Below are positions 17,370 to 27,372 of a DNA stretch of 64,000 nt, piece after piece (positions within the stretch are counted from its first letter, which is position 1; every line of letters starts with the position of its first letter). Origin of the DNA: Flavobacteriales bacterium (GTDB lineage: Bacteria > Bacteroidota > Bacteroidia > Flavobacteriales_D > Crocinitomicaceae). The position numbers were made by a program, and so were the translations under genes. The notes beneath the pieces were generated by a model. The model ran no database searches. It was not told the origin of the DNA and was given only the letters and a program-made list of their open reading frames with translations. The DNA lies in NCBI GenBank assembly GCA_018883325.1, contig VEQH01000012.1:1-64000 (forward strand). Reading direction: 5' to 3'.

Positions 17370-19436
17370 TTATCGAACTTCTGGTCCCGCTTCGAAAGCT
17401 TTTTCAGGGGATAAGAAACTCAACTCACCTGCTTCATTTTCAGCCATTAAAATCATTCCTTGTGATTCAATTCCTCGGATTTTTCGTGGTGCTAAATTCA
17501 ATAAAACTAAAACCGTTTTGCCAATTACTGTTTCTGGTTGGTAATGTTCTGCAATTCCAGAAACAATTGTTCGTTCGTCAACACCTGTTTTTACAGTCAA
17601 TTTCAACAATTTGTCTGCTTTTTCAACTTTCTCTGCATGAAGAATTGTACCCAAACGCATATCTAATTTTGTGAAATCGTCGAAACTTATTGCTTCTTTA
17701 ACTGGTGGAAAATTGCTTGGAATTTCATTTGTACTGTGTAGTTTTTGCACTTCTGTTTCAACCAAAACATCTTCTATTTTTTTGAATAATATTTCAGCAA
17801 CACCAATTGATTTTCCAGTTTTTATCAAGTCTGAATTACCTAAATCGCTCCAAGAATTGGCTGAGAAATTCAACATTTTTTGAAGTTTTAAAGCTGTGTC
17901 TGGTAAAAATGGTAAAGTAGCGATGGATAAATTCGCTGTTATTTGCAATGCTACATACATTACTGTTTTCACACGCTCTGGATCATTTTTCACAACTTTC
18001 CAAGGCTCTTGTTCAGCCAGGTATTTATTTCCAAGACGTGCAAGATTCATCATTTCTGCTTGTGCTTCGCGCAATTTATAAGCGTAAATCAATTTCGAAA
18101 TGCGCTCAGGAATTGCATTTAATTCCGCTAACACAGCTTCGTCAATTGCAGTAAATTCATTCGGTGAAGGCACAATTCCGTCGTAATATTTTTGAGTGAG
18201 TACCAAAGTTCTATTAACGAAATTACCATAAATATCAGCTAATTCACTATTCACGCGTGTTTGGTATTCTTTCCAAGTAAATTCAGAATCTTTATTCTCG
18301 GGAGCAATTGCTGTAAGCACGTATTTCAATTCGTCAATTTTATCGGGATAGGCTGCAATATACTCATGTAACCAAACGGCCCAATTTCTTGAAGTTGAAA
18401 ATTTATCTCCTTCAAGGTTTAAAAATTCATAAGCAGGAACATTATCTGGCAAGATGAAATCTCCGTGATCTTTTAGTAAAATCGGGAAAATAATCGCATG
18501 AAAAACGATGTTATCTTTTCCTATGAAATGCACTAATTTTCTGTCTTGAGCTTCGGTTTTACACCAGTAATCTTTCCAGTTTTTCCCTTTGTCTAAAGCC
18601 CATTGTTTCGTTGCAGAAATGTATCCAATTGGTGCGTCCAACCACACATATAATACTTTCCCTTCTGCATTTGGTAATGGAACTTTTACTCCCCAATCTA
18701 AATCACGTGTCATTGCACGCGGTTTCAAACCACCATTTATCCACGACATACATTGACCAATTACCTGATTTCTCCAGGTTTTCGGGTCGTGTTGTTGCAC
18801 ACCGTCTAAAGTTCCTTTTTCAATCCATTCTTTCAACCATGTTTCATGTTGATCCATTGGTAAATACCAATGAGAAGTAGAGCGTAAAATAGGTGATTTT
18901 CCACTTAAGGTTGAAATGGGATTGATTAAATCCGTTGGACTTAAATCACTACCACATTTCTCGCATTGGTCACCGTAAGCTGATGGATTTGCACATTTTG
19001 GACATTGTCCTGTAATGTATCTGTCAGCAAGAAATTGTTGGTATTCTTCATCGAAGTATTGCTCGGAAGTTTCTTCAATGAATTTTCCGTTTTCGTACAG
19101 TTTTTTGAAAAAATCAGCCGAAGTTTCGTGGTGAATTGGTGCTGATGTGCGGTGAAAAATATCAAAATCAATATTGAAGTCTTTAAAAGCATCGCGAATT
19201 AAAATATGGTATTTATCTACAATTTCTTGTGGCGTAATACCTTCTTTTTTTGCGCGTAAAGTAATTGCTGCACCGTGTTCGTCACTTCCACAAATGAAGG
19301 CAACATCGTGATCATTCATTCTAAGAAATCGCACAAAAATATCTGCAGGTAAGTAAACTCCTGCGACGTGTCCTAAATGTAGTGGCCCATTTGCATAAGG
19401 TAAGGCCGCTGTAACTGTGTATGCTGCTTTTTTCAT
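17370..19436 (-). CDS. metG: Methionyl-tRNA synthetase
   Basis: The ATG at 19436 (MKKAAYTVTAALPYANG) is chosen because it begins right at the catalytic fold; an upstream frame adds only an odd Cys-rich stretch. The 688-residue enzyme has the HIGH-type PLHLGH, a zinc knuckle CPKCANPSAYGDQCEKCG, the KMSKS variant KFSTS, an anticodon-binding helical domain and a C-terminal EMAP/tRNA-binding domain (LDMRLGTILHAEKVEKADK onward, GMILMAE) from about 585. It attaches methionine to both Met tRNAs, and the initiator tRNA gene is its downstream neighbour. Confidence 0.97.
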   Translation of the reverse strand: MKKAAYTVTAALPYANGPLHLGHVAGVYLPADIFVRFLRMNDHDVAFICGSDEHGAAITLRAKKEGITPQEIVDKYHILIRDAFKDFNIDFDIFHRTSAPIHHETSADFFKKLYENGKFIEETSEQYFDEEYQQFLADRYITGQCPKCANPSAYGDQCEKCGSDLSPTDLINPISTLSGKSPILRSTSHWYLPMDQHETWLKEWIEKGTLDGVQQHDPKTWRNQVIGQCMSWINGGLKPRAMTRDLDWGVKVPLPNAEGKVLYVWLDAPIGYISATKQWALDKGKNWKDYWCKTEAQDRKLVHFIGKDNIVFHAIIFPILLKDHGDFILPDNVPAYEFLNLEGDKFSTSRNWAVWLHEYIAAYPDKIDELKYVLTAIAPENKDSEFTWKEYQTRVNSELADIYGNFVNRTLVLTQKYYDGIVPSPNEFTAIDEAVLAELNAIPERISKLIYAYKLREAQAEMMNLARLGNKYLAEQEPWKVVKNDPERVKTVMYVALQITANLSIATLPFLPDTALKLQKMLNFSANSWSDLGNSDLIKTGKSIGVAEILFKKIEDVLVETEVQKLHSTNEIPSNFPPVKEAISFDDFTKLDMRLGTILHAEKVEKADKLLKLTVKTGVDERTIVSGIAEHYQPETVIGKTVLVLLNLAPRKIRGIESQGMILMAENEAGELSFLSPEKAFEAGPEVR

Positions 19437-19443
19437 CGTTTTG

Positions 19444-19451
19444 CAAAGATA
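19444..19451 (-). promoter_or_regulatory. Candidate -7 box of metG
   Basis: The minus strand reads TATCTTTG, a perfect TAnnTTTG element of the Bacteroidota sigma factor, ending 7 bases before the metG ATG. No clear TTG -33 box is seen at standard spacing. The transcript would have almost no leader. Confidence 0.5.
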
Positions 19452-19595
19452 ACACCGACGACACAAATAATGGAATTCAATGTCATTTATATTTCTTGGA
19501 CTAGTGTATTTGATGTATCAGTATTAACCAAATCAAAAATTGAAGAGGAAATTATTGTTTTTCTTTTGATTTGGTTTAACAATTCGGTAAAACAA

Positions 19596-19621
19596 AAAGG
19601 GCCGACCTAAGCCGACCCTTT
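19596..19621 (-). terminator. Intrinsic terminator of the PA-domain T9SS gene
   Basis: On the minus strand AAAGGGTCGGC and GTCGGCCCTTT pair over 11 bp (with two or three G-T pairs) around a TTAG loop, followed by TTGTTTT. It lies 22 bp past the stop codon. Confidence 0.85.
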
Positions 19622-19643
19622 GAATATAGTTTAAAAAAGAATA

Positions 19644-21386
19644 TTATCTTTTTGTCACTTTGAATTGAGATGTTTTACCATTCTCCAATGCTACGTTAAA
19701 TACATAAATACCAGCGTTCAAAGAGGCGATATTTACGTTTGCATTACCAGCATTTAAAGTTACAAGGTTAGAGATAACAACTTTACCTGCGATATCAGTT
19801 ACAGTTAAGTTAGCAACACCTTCTCCGTCGATAGAGATTGTAACAGCATCAGTTGCAGGGTTAGGGTAAGCGTTACCTTCAACAGAAGAATTTTCACCTA
19901 AACCGATAGTTGCAACATCAATTAATTTAACAGCAAGTGCGTTTGGAATATCTGCACCAAATCCTGTAGCAAAGTAAGTACCATCACTTTCACCTGGACT
20001 CATTGGTTGAGCATAGTAATCAAAATTCCAAGTGTAGTTAGTAGAACCTTCGTGACCTAAAAACACTTCAACATTTGATGTTTGAGCACATGCTAAATAT
20101 CTTTGATTGTTTTCTAAAGCAACTGCAGTATTGTATTGTGCATAAACTGTTTCGCTTTGTAAGTCAGTTGGGAAATAATAGAATCCTGAAGCAATTTCAG
20201 TTAATGAATTAAATCCAAATGCAGCATCATTTAAATCTGTGAAAGCATCTTCCCATTTGTAAAGGTATAAAGCAATTTCTTCACCAGCCAAAGATGCAGT
20301 CGTGTTAGAAGCAGCGAAATAAACACCAGCAGCACCAACTCTAGAAGCATTAGGATTGTCAATTACAGTACAAATTGAGAATGTGTTGTTATTGTCACTT
20401 GGTCTGTAAAACAATGTTGGATTAGGTAAATTAGTTGTTGCATCTAATTGAGCATATCCGTAAATGTTTTCATTGATTGTAAACGTTGTAGAAATTGAGT
20501 TATCTCCATCATACTCGTCAGTTAAACCGTCTAAAGAAACAGTATAAGTTAACGTGTATCTTCCTGCAGGATAAGTTGCAAGTGAAAATTGAGGTAAGTT
20601 AACTGCTTGTGTAGGATCTACATCAACGCTGTCATTAGCTGCAATGTTTAAGCCAGAAACTGTATTGTCATAAACAACATTTGAAGAAGGTCCAACGATT
20701 TTTGCGTTGATGCTTACGTTTGTTTGTGCACTGCTTCCAGGATTGTAAACTCTTGCACCTAAATCGAAATTGAATTCAGAACCACTTTGAGCTAAAATTG
20801 ATGGAATTGCACCTAATTTAGGGATTAAAGCAGCATTTCTAGACAATCCTATGTCATTTGCAAATAAACCAGTTTTGTTACCCATGAATACAACAACTGA
20901 TTCTGTTTGCATGGCTTCAACTAAAAGTGCTCCTTCAGCATTACCAAGCATTACAACAGGAATAGTTACATTTGGACCATCAGCTCCACCACCCATTGGA
21001 ATTACATCTGGATCGCGGTTGATAATGATAACCCCAACAGCTCCAGCTTCTTGTGCGTTGAAAGCTTTTTTACCAAATTCACAAGTATTACGGTAAATAA
21101 CCGCAATTTTACCTGTTAAGTTGTTTATCAAAGGATTACAACCTTCTTGTGCGATTGGATGTCCTTGAGGATTTGTACCTGAAGAACCATCATCAACTAA
21201 CATTAAGGTATCTTGAACAAAAGTACCTGGGATGTTAAAATCTGGTGTTCCCCAAGCTCCTGGTTCAGCCCATGTGAAAGGATAGTTTGCTACAATTGAA
21301 GTAGGTGAGACACCTGCAACAATTACTTGAGCACTCGACCAATATGCCGAAGCGACTACCGATAAGGAAAGTAATAATTTTTTCAT
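19644..21386 (-). CDS. Secreted protein with PA domain and T9SS type A sorting domain
   Basis: The start at 21386 (MKKLLLSLSVVASAYWSSAQ) gives a clean signal peptide; a second ATG two codons upstream is also possible. The 580-residue protein has a protease-associated (PA) domain at about 75-165, with GKIAVIYRNTCEFGKKAFNAQEAG split by family blocks and GVIIINRDP, then a beta-sandwich region, a jelly-roll-like segment and a C-terminal sorting domain (GNAYPNPATDAVTI, ITDIAGK-like strand, NAGIYVFNV, terminal FKVTKR). PA domains usually accompany peptidases, but no catalytic motif is seen. A strong terminator follows. Confidence 0.88.
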   Translation of the reverse strand: MKKLLLSLSVVASAYWSSAQVIVAGVSPTSIVANYPFTWAEPGAWGTPDFNIPGTFVQDTLMLVDDGSSGTNPQGHPIAQEGCNPLINNLTGKIAVIYRNTCEFGKKAFNAQEAGAVGVIIINRDPDVIPMGGGADGPNVTIPVVMLGNAEGALLVEAMQTESVVVFMGNKTGLFANDIGLSRNAALIPKLGAIPSILAQSGSEFNFDLGARVYNPGSSAQTNVSINAKIVGPSSNVVYDNTVSGLNIAANDSVDVDPTQAVNLPQFSLATYPAGRYTLTYTVSLDGLTDEYDGDNSISTTFTINENIYGYAQLDATTNLPNPTLFYRPSDNNNTFSICTVIDNPNASRVGAAGVYFAASNTTASLAGEEIALYLYKWEDAFTDLNDAAFGFNSLTEIASGFYYFPTDLQSETVYAQYNTAVALENNQRYLACAQTSNVEVFLGHEGSTNYTWNFDYYAQPMSPGESDGTYFATGFGADIPNALAVKLIDVATIGLGENSSVEGNAYPNPATDAVTISIDGEGVANLTVTDIAGKVVISNLVTLNAGNANVNIASLNAGIYVFNVALENGKTSQFKVTKR

Positions 21387-21450
21387 ATACATTTTGATTA
21401 TAGTTTACGCAAATTTAAAACAATAATCCAAAGATGAAACAAAAAAAATA

Positions 21451-23034
21451 CTATTTAAATAATAGAATTAAGTAATAGAAAATCGCTGCTAAAGCTGCAC
21501 TTACAGGAATTGTTAAAACCCAAGCCCAAAGTAAATTAATTGTTACTCCCCAGCGCACTGCACTCAATCTTTTGGTAGCCCCAACACCGATAATAGAACC
21601 TGTAATTGTATGCGTTGTGGATACTGGAATACCAAATTGTGAAACGGTGAATAAAGTTAAAGCTCCTGCAGTTTCAGCGCAAACTCCTTCCAACGGGGTA
21701 ACTTTTGTGATTTTTGTACCCATTGTTTTAACAATTTTCCAACCTCCCATTAAAGTTCCAATTCCAATCATAAGGTAACACCCGAAAGCAATCCAAAAAG
21801 GCATTGTTTCTGATTGCACTTTCGTTTTAATTTTAAATCCTTCTTTCAAATGACCATCTTCTTCAACATATTCTCCAAAAATAGATGCGTATTTGTATTC
21901 CTTGTTGAGTACTTTGTCGTTAAAAATAGTGTCGTTTGTTTTAGAGTCACAAAGTGCATCTCCGTACGTGTAAACTTCAATTTTTTCAGCTTCATCTTGT
22001 ATTTTTTTCAAGGCTGGTAGTGATGCATTTTTGTAATTTGGATTTAATTTCCCCTCTTTATCATAAACAATTTCATGCGAATTGGCATCAACAATTGCTT
22101 TATGTTCAGTGTAAAATAAATGTCCATCAATTTCGATAACCTCAGGTTTAAATTTCTCTAATTTCCCTTCCTTGTTATCGTATTCAATTTGCATTAATTC
22201 AGTGATTTGAAGATTTTTAGGAATAGCTTTATCTAATTTTCCTTCTCTACCCATGTTTCCATACACCAACAATGCAGCACAAATGATACCCATAACTTTT
22301 TGAGAATCAGCTCCACCGTGACCGAGTGAAAAAGCAGCAGATGAAAGTAATTGTAATCTTTTGTGCATGTTTGCTTCTTTCAAAGCAGAAGGTTTTTTAC
22401 CGTATTTTATTTCAAACCAAATGTAAACAAGAACAAATACAGCGATCATTCCAGCAACGATGTAAAGCATAATCGGCTTCATGTCAATGAAAATTATCAT
22501 ATAATCCATTACGCCAATTGTTATTCCTGACAAGATCAGAATGACAAGCATTTTCTTCCAGAAGGAACGTGCAATCGTCACAACTGCAATAAGATAAGCA
22601 ATAAAACCACCAATTAAAGGGGCAAGAAATATAAACAATACAACTTTAATGATTTCGCCTCCACTTATTACATCAAATCCAGCATGCGCAACTGCTGCAC
22701 CTGCAAATCCACCGATTAATGTGTGGGATGATGAAGACGGAATACCTAACCACCAAGTCAAAAGATTCCAAAAAGTTGCTGCAAGAAGTCCTGCAAGGAT
22801 TACCCAAAGGTCAATTGCGTTGTTATCAACTGTTTTTGCAACAGTATTTCCAACACTCATATCAAATACCCAAAAAGCAATAATATTAAATGATGCAGCC
22901 CAAACAACCGCTTGAAAAGGAGTTAAAACTTTTGTGGAAACAACTGTAGCAATTGAATTTGCGGCATCGTGAAAACCATTAACTAAGTCAAACAGAAGCG
23001 CAATTACAATTACTGTAACCAATAAATAAAACAT
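21451..23034 (-). CDS. PiT family inorganic phosphate transporter
   Basis: The 527-residue membrane protein has both PiT signature repeats: GFHDAANSIATVVSTKVL with GIPSSSSHTLIGGFAGAA at the N side, and GGADSQKVMGI with GIPVSTTHTITGSIIGVG at the C side. A hydrophilic insert of about 130 residues (265-390), rich in Lys and Glu, separates the halves and is longer than in E. coli PitA. It imports phosphate with protons or sodium. The DUF47 gene lies 24 bp upstream in the same operon. Confidence 0.95.
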   Translation of the reverse strand: MFYLLVTVIVIALLFDLVNGFHDAANSIATVVSTKVLTPFQAVVWAASFNIIAFWVFDMSVGNTVAKTVDNNAIDLWVILAGLLAATFWNLLTWWLGIPSSSSHTLIGGFAGAAVAHAGFDVISGGEIIKVVLFIFLAPLIGGFIAYLIAVVTIARSFWKKMLVILILSGITIGVMDYMIIFIDMKPIMLYIVAGMIAVFVLVYIWFEIKYGKKPSALKEANMHKRLQLLSSAAFSLGHGGADSQKVMGIICAALLVYGNMGREGKLDKAIPKNLQITELMQIEYDNKEGKLEKFKPEVIEIDGHLFYTEHKAIVDANSHEIVYDKEGKLNPNYKNASLPALKKIQDEAEKIEVYTYGDALCDSKTNDTIFNDKVLNKEYKYASIFGEYVEEDGHLKEGFKIKTKVQSETMPFWIAFGCYLMIGIGTLMGGWKIVKTMGTKITKVTPLEGVCAETAGALTLFTVSQFGIPVSTTHTITGSIIGVGATKRLSAVRWGVTINLLWAWVLTIPVSAALAAIFYYLILLFK

Positions 23035-23058
23035 AGAATTATGTATTAAGATTTACAA

Positions 23059-23703
23059 TTAAGCGTATTTTACAACAATAGATTCAATTACGTTTCCAGC
23101 GTCTTCACACTTATCTGTAGCCGTTTCCATTACTTGATAAATCTCTCTTCTTTTGATTAATTCTTTTGCGTCAACATCTGATTCAAATAAACGCTCAATG
23201 CTCATGTCAAAAATATCGTCAGCACTATTTTCGATGCTATTAATTTTGATTACACATTCAATTATTTTTTGTGTGTTTTTCAAATTACGCAATTCCATCA
23301 CCGCTGCTTTAACTGCTGCAACAGCTTCTTTGATAGCCTCAGCAGTTTTTTGAATTCCTTGGTCGGAAATAGGATCTATTTTGTAGAAATTGATTTTTTT
23401 AGCAGCTGCATAAACGTAATCAGCAATGTCATCAAGTGCAGAAGCTAATGCGTGAATATCCTCTCTGTCAAAAGGAGTAATGAAATTTCTTCCTAATTCT
23501 ATGAAAATTTTGTGTGTGATTTCATCATTTTTATGTTCAATTGCTTCCATTTCTTTAATCAAAACACCTCTTTTGTTAAATTCTGGCTCATTAACAACTT
23601 GAACTAATTTTTTAGCAATATCTTGTAAATTGTCGCTTGCCTCTTCAAATAGGTTGTAAAAAACTTTATCTTTTGGTAAAAAGTAACTGAATATTCCTGA
23701 CAT
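23059..23703 (-). CDS. DUF47 (PhoU-like) Pit accessory protein
   Basis: The 214-residue protein is a helical PhoU-like DUF47 member, with EASDNLQDIAKKLVQ, EAIEHKNDEITHKIF, DREDIHALASALDDIADYV and a C-terminal TATDKCEDAGNVIESIVVKY. The ExxxD-type acidic positions are the expected metal-binding sites. Genes of this family sit directly before pit in many bacteria and are thought to regulate the transporter. It leads the DUF47-pit operon here. Confidence 0.94.
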   Translation of the reverse strand: MSGIFSYFLPKDKVFYNLFEEASDNLQDIAKKLVQVVNEPEFNKRGVLIKEMEAIEHKNDEITHKIFIELGRNFITPFDREDIHALASALDDIADYVYAAAKKINFYKIDPISDQGIQKTAEAIKEAVAAVKAAVMELRNLKNTQKIIECVIKINSIENSADDIFDMSIERLFESDVDAKELIKRREIYQVMETATDKCEDAGNVIESIVVKYA

Positions 23704-23990
23704 AATTATAAATTTTGGACAAATTTAAGGGCATCTATTCAGGATTATCTTTCTTACAGTTATTGTTAACGTAAACATAACATTAGATAAATTTAATTTT
23801 ACTCAACTTATTGTAAATCAGTTTTTAAAACTTACATCGATACAAAAAACAACTGATTTTTTTCAGATTTACTTTAGATATTCTCTTCAATGTTAATTTA
23901 ATATTAAATGGTTTAATTTAACGTTATAATACTATTAAGTTGATATGAAATTTATATTAAGAATCTACTTTTGCAAGCAAATAAAATTAC

Positions 23991-25202
23991 ATGAAAACCT
24001 CTCTTACCACGCTTTTTACTTTTTTAATTTTCAATTATTTTTTTGGTCAAAATCAACCAATTACTGTTCTAACCAAGCGCGAAAAAGGTATTGAAATTAT
24101 TCAAAAAGATAGTTTGTTTAGTTTGCAATTTCAGTTTAGAATGCAAAATAGAGCTGCTTATATGTCCAATTCTGAGACAGATTTTAATCCTGAATCTTTT
24201 GAATTTAGAGTTAGACGTTTGCGACTAAGAATGAAAGGTTTTGTATTCAATCCCAAAATAGGCTATTACGTGCAACTTTCATTTTCCCGAGGCGATATGG
24301 ATTGGGAAGGACCGCAAGATGCAATTACGAATTCTAGTCCCAATATTGTTAGAGATGCGGTCATTTACTATTCTCCTACAAAATCTTTGAAATTTGCTTT
24401 CGGTCAAACAAAATTACCAGGGAATCGACAACGTGTAATCTCCTCTGGAAACCAACAATTTGCAGATAGATCTATTGTAAATGCTACGTTTAATATTGAT
24501 CGAGATTTTGGTTTTTTCGCTAATTACGAACGAAATTATTTCATGTTAAAGGGCGCAATTACTTCTGGTGAAGGGCGCAATTCATCTAAATCTTCAAAAG
24601 GATTAAATTATACAGGAAGAGTTGAATTATTTCCATTTGGTAGATTTACAGGTGATAATGATGAATGCGAAGGAGATTTAGCTAGAGAAAAGAAACCAAA
24701 ATTGGTTGTGAGCGGCACTTACAATTATAATCATGACGCTATTCGTCAAGGTGGAACACTTGGAAATGATTTATTTTCAAACGTAAATCTTCAAAACCTT
24801 CAATTAGATGCATTGTTTAAGTACAAAGGTTTTGCGCTCTACAATGAATTTTGTAAAAGAGATGCATCTAATGCTGTGACTGTTAATTCACTTGGTTTAA
24901 ATAGAGTTGTTTATACTGGTTTTGGAATGCTAACACAAGCAAGTTATCTTTTCAAAAGCAACTACGAAATTGCAGGAAGATTTGCGGTTATTAATCCCAA
25001 AAATGAAATTTTTGACAATCCCTCAGTTTTAAATTTGAATGAAAAAAGATTGGAGCAGTGGCAGATTGGTGTTACAAAATACATCTACGGTCACCGTCTT
25101 AAAGTGCAAGGGAATTTAGTTTACCATATTTCAAAGGATTTAAAAAATCAAACGCAAAAAGGTCAGTTTGGTGCTATTTTCCAAGTAGAATTGGGAATTT
25201 AA
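23991..25202 (+). CDS. Phosphate-selective porin O/P family outer-membrane protein
   Basis: The 403-residue protein has a signal peptide (to about FFGQ) and the porin O/P pattern: LQFQFRMQNRAAYM, FEFRVRRLRLRMKGFVFNPK, GYYVQLSFSRGD, SLKFAFGQTKLPGNRQR and a C-terminal GAIFQVELGI strand. It would form a 16-strand barrel for phosphate or polyphosphate passage. It is transcribed away from the DUF47-pit pair across a 287-bp gap, so outer- and inner-membrane phosphate uptake sit side by side. Confidence 0.9.
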   Translation: MKTSLTTLFTFLIFNYFFGQNQPITVLTKREKGIEIIQKDSLFSLQFQFRMQNRAAYMSNSETDFNPESFEFRVRRLRLRMKGFVFNPKIGYYVQLSFSRGDMDWEGPQDAITNSSPNIVRDAVIYYSPTKSLKFAFGQTKLPGNRQRVISSGNQQFADRSIVNATFNIDRDFGFFANYERNYFMLKGAITSGEGRNSSKSSKGLNYTGRVELFPFGRFTGDNDECEGDLAREKKPKLVVSGTYNYNHDAIRQGGTLGNDLFSNVNLQNLQLDALFKYKGFALYNEFCKRDASNAVTVNSLGLNRVVYTGFGMLTQASYLFKSNYEIAGRFAVINPKNEIFDNPSVLNLNEKRLEQWQIGVTKYIYGHRLKVQGNLVYHISKDLKNQTQKGQFGAIFQVELGI

Positions 25203-25297
25203 TTTAGCGATAATTCGCTACTGGCAAAGAACATTTCCTTTTATCAGCTGTTTCTTACTTTATTGCTAATTTTGCAACGCTTTTTACAATACAAAAA

Positions 25298-26308
25298 ATG
25301 ATAGAAACAGACATAATTATTATCGGTGCAGGTCCCGTTGGATTGTTTACCGTTTTCGAAGCAGGACTTTTAAAGTTGAAATGCCATTTAATTGATTCTC
25401 TTCCGCAAGCAGGAGGACAATGTTCGGAGATTTATCCTAAAAAACCAATTTATGATATTCCAGGTTTTCCATCTGTTCTTGCAGGAGAATTGATTGATAA
25501 TTTAATGGAACAAGCGGCGCCATTTAAACCGGGTTTTACACTTGGCGAAGCGGCACTTTCAATTGATAAAACAGACGACAATAAATTTATCGTAACAACT
25601 GTAAAAGGAACGCAACACATTGCTCCAATTGTTATGATCGCTGGAGGTTTGGGAGTTTTTGAACCAAGAAAACCACCTATTGAAAACATCGAAGATTACG
25701 AAGACAAAGGAATTGAATACATCATTAAAGATCCAGAAATCTACAGAAACAAAACTTGTGTAATCGCAGGTGGTGGTGATTCTGCTTTAGATTGGTCTTA
25801 TTATTTAGCAGAACGTAAAATTGCAAAAGAAGTGATTCTTGTTCACAGAAGTAGCTCTTTCAGAGGACATCTTGATTCCGTTCAAAAGGTAATTGATATG
25901 GCTGAAAAAGGTACAATCCGTTTGATTACAGAAGCTGAGGTAACTGGCTTGGGTGGCAACGAAAAATTGGAATATGTTACTGTGACGCATCAAAAAGATG
26001 GGGAAATTAAAGTTGAAGCAGATCATTTTATTCCTTTGTTTGGTTTGAAACCAAGTTTAGGTCCAATTGCAAATTGGGGATTAGAAATTGAGAAAAATGC
26101 GATCAAAGTGAACACAGTTGATTACTCTACAAACATTCCTGGAATTTACGCAATTGGTGACGTGAATACTTATGAAAACAAGTTGAAACTTATTCTTTGT
26201 GGATTCCACGAAGGAACTTTAGCTGTTCAATCTGCATTCGCACGCATTCACCCTGAGAAGAAAAACGTTTTAAAATATACAACTGTAAACGGCGTTCAAG
26301 GGTTTTAA
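25298..26308 (+). CDS. Ferredoxin/flavodoxin--NADP reductase, thioredoxin-reductase-like type
   Basis: The 336-residue flavoprotein has the FAD motif GAGPVGLFTVFEAG, LPQAGGQCSEIYP, PIYDIPGFP, a second Rossmann motif AGGGDSALDW for NADPH, and the C-terminal FAD segment GIYAIGDVNTYENKLKLILCG. The redox CxxC of thioredoxin reductase is missing, which defines the YumC-type ferredoxin-NADP reductases. It lies just before cysD and cysN on the same strand, so it probably supplies reduced ferredoxin to sulfite reductase. A TAATTTTG box at 25267-25274 may be its -7 element. Confidence 0.93.
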   Translation: MIETDIIIIGAGPVGLFTVFEAGLLKLKCHLIDSLPQAGGQCSEIYPKKPIYDIPGFPSVLAGELIDNLMEQAAPFKPGFTLGEAALSIDKTDDNKFIVTTVKGTQHIAPIVMIAGGLGVFEPRKPPIENIEDYEDKGIEYIIKDPEIYRNKTCVIAGGGDSALDWSYYLAERKIAKEVILVHRSSSFRGHLDSVQKVIDMAEKGTIRLITEAEVTGLGGNEKLEYVTVTHQKDGEIKVEADHFIPLFGLKPSLGPIANWGLEIEKNAIKVNTVDYSTNIPGIYAIGDVNTYENKLKLILCGFHEGTLAVQSAFARIHPEKKNVLKYTTVNGVQGF

Positions 26309-26409
26309 GTTGAATTCTTATTTTTCAAAGTGTGGTAAACTTATGTTTGTCACACTTTTGTTTTTTTATATTTGTTGAAATCTCAGTTATTTTCTGAATA
26401 AACAAAGCG

Positions 26410-27306
26410 ATGGACTACCTAGATCAATTAGAAGCGGAAGCAATTTACATTCTACGAGAAGTTGCCGGGCAATTTGAACGTCCTGCATTACTTTTTAGTG
26501 GTGGAAAAGACAGTATTTGTTTAATTCACCTTGCATTGAAAGCATTTCGTCCGGGGAAATTTCCATTTCCTTTAGTACACATTGACACCGGTCATAATTT
26601 CCAAGAAGCTTTAGATTTTAGAGATGTACTAGCTGAGAAAATTGGTGAAAAATTAATTGTTCGAAAAGTTGAAGATACCATTCGCGAACGAAAATTAGTG
26701 GATGGTAAAGGGAAATTCCCAAGTAGAAACGGCTTGCAAACTTATACCCTTTTAGATACAATCGAAGAATTTGAATTCGATGCGTGCATTGGTGGTGCTC
26801 GACGTGACGAAGAAAAAGCACGAGCAAAAGAACGTATTTTCTCTGTTCGCGACGAATTTGGACAATGGGATCCTAAAAAACAACGTCCAGAATTGTGGAA
26901 TATTTACAACGGCAAAATTGACAAAGGTGAAAATGTGCGTGTTTTCCCAATTTCAAATTGGACAGAATTAGATGTTTGGAATTATATCAAAAGAGAAAAC
27001 ATTGAACTTCCTACTATTTATTTCACCCACGAACGCGAGTGTATTTTGACTCCTCAAGGTCAGTTGATGAATACGAATGAATTTGTAGAAATTGAGCCTG
27101 AAGATAATGTAGTGATTAGAAATGTTCGCTATCGAACGGTTGGTGACATGACGTGTACAGCAGCAGTAGAATCTACAGCTTACACAGTCGATGACATCAT
27201 CAAGGAGCTAAAAGAAACAAAAATCTCTGAGCGTGGTGCAACACGAATGGACGATACGCTGAGCGAAGCAGCAATGGAGGATAGAAAAAAAGGGGGGTAC
27301 TTTTAG
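26410..27306 (+). CDS. cysD: Sulfate adenylyltransferase subunit 2
   Basis: The 298-residue protein has the PP-loop ATPase motif FSGGKDSICLIHLA, the HIDTGHNFQEALDFRD segment, GGARRDEEKARAKER and the C-terminal RYRTVGDMTCTAAVES. With CysN it makes adenosine 5'-phosphosulfate from ATP and sulfate. CysN follows after 66 bp; that gap holds an inverted repeat of GTAAAATG/CTTTACATTTTC type. Confidence 0.97.
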   Translation: MDYLDQLEAEAIYILREVAGQFERPALLFSGGKDSICLIHLALKAFRPGKFPFPLVHIDTGHNFQEALDFRDVLAEKIGEKLIVRKVEDTIRERKLVDGKGKFPSRNGLQTYTLLDTIEEFEFDACIGGARRDEEKARAKERIFSVRDEFGQWDPKKQRPELWNIYNGKIDKGENVRVFPISNWTELDVWNYIKRENIELPTIYFTHERECILTPQGQLMNTNEFVEIEPEDNVVIRNVRYRTVGDMTCTAAVESTAYTVDDIIKELKETKISERGATRMDDTLSEAAMEDRKKGGYF

Positions 27307-27372
27307 ATAATTAAAAATGTAAAATGTAAAATTAATTTTCAATTTTCAACTTTACATTTTCAATTCAAAAAA

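Noticed and set aside
25203-25235. Short palindrome TAGCGA/TCGCTA after the porin gene as a terminator
   Set aside because: The 6-bp stem has no T run after it, so intrinsic termination is not supported.
27307-27372. AT-rich inverted repeat between cysD and cysN as a terminator or attenuator
   Set aside because: The pairing GTAAAATG/CTTTACATTTT is weak and similar AT-rich TTTTCAATTTT filler occurs elsewhere in the window (for example near 13940).
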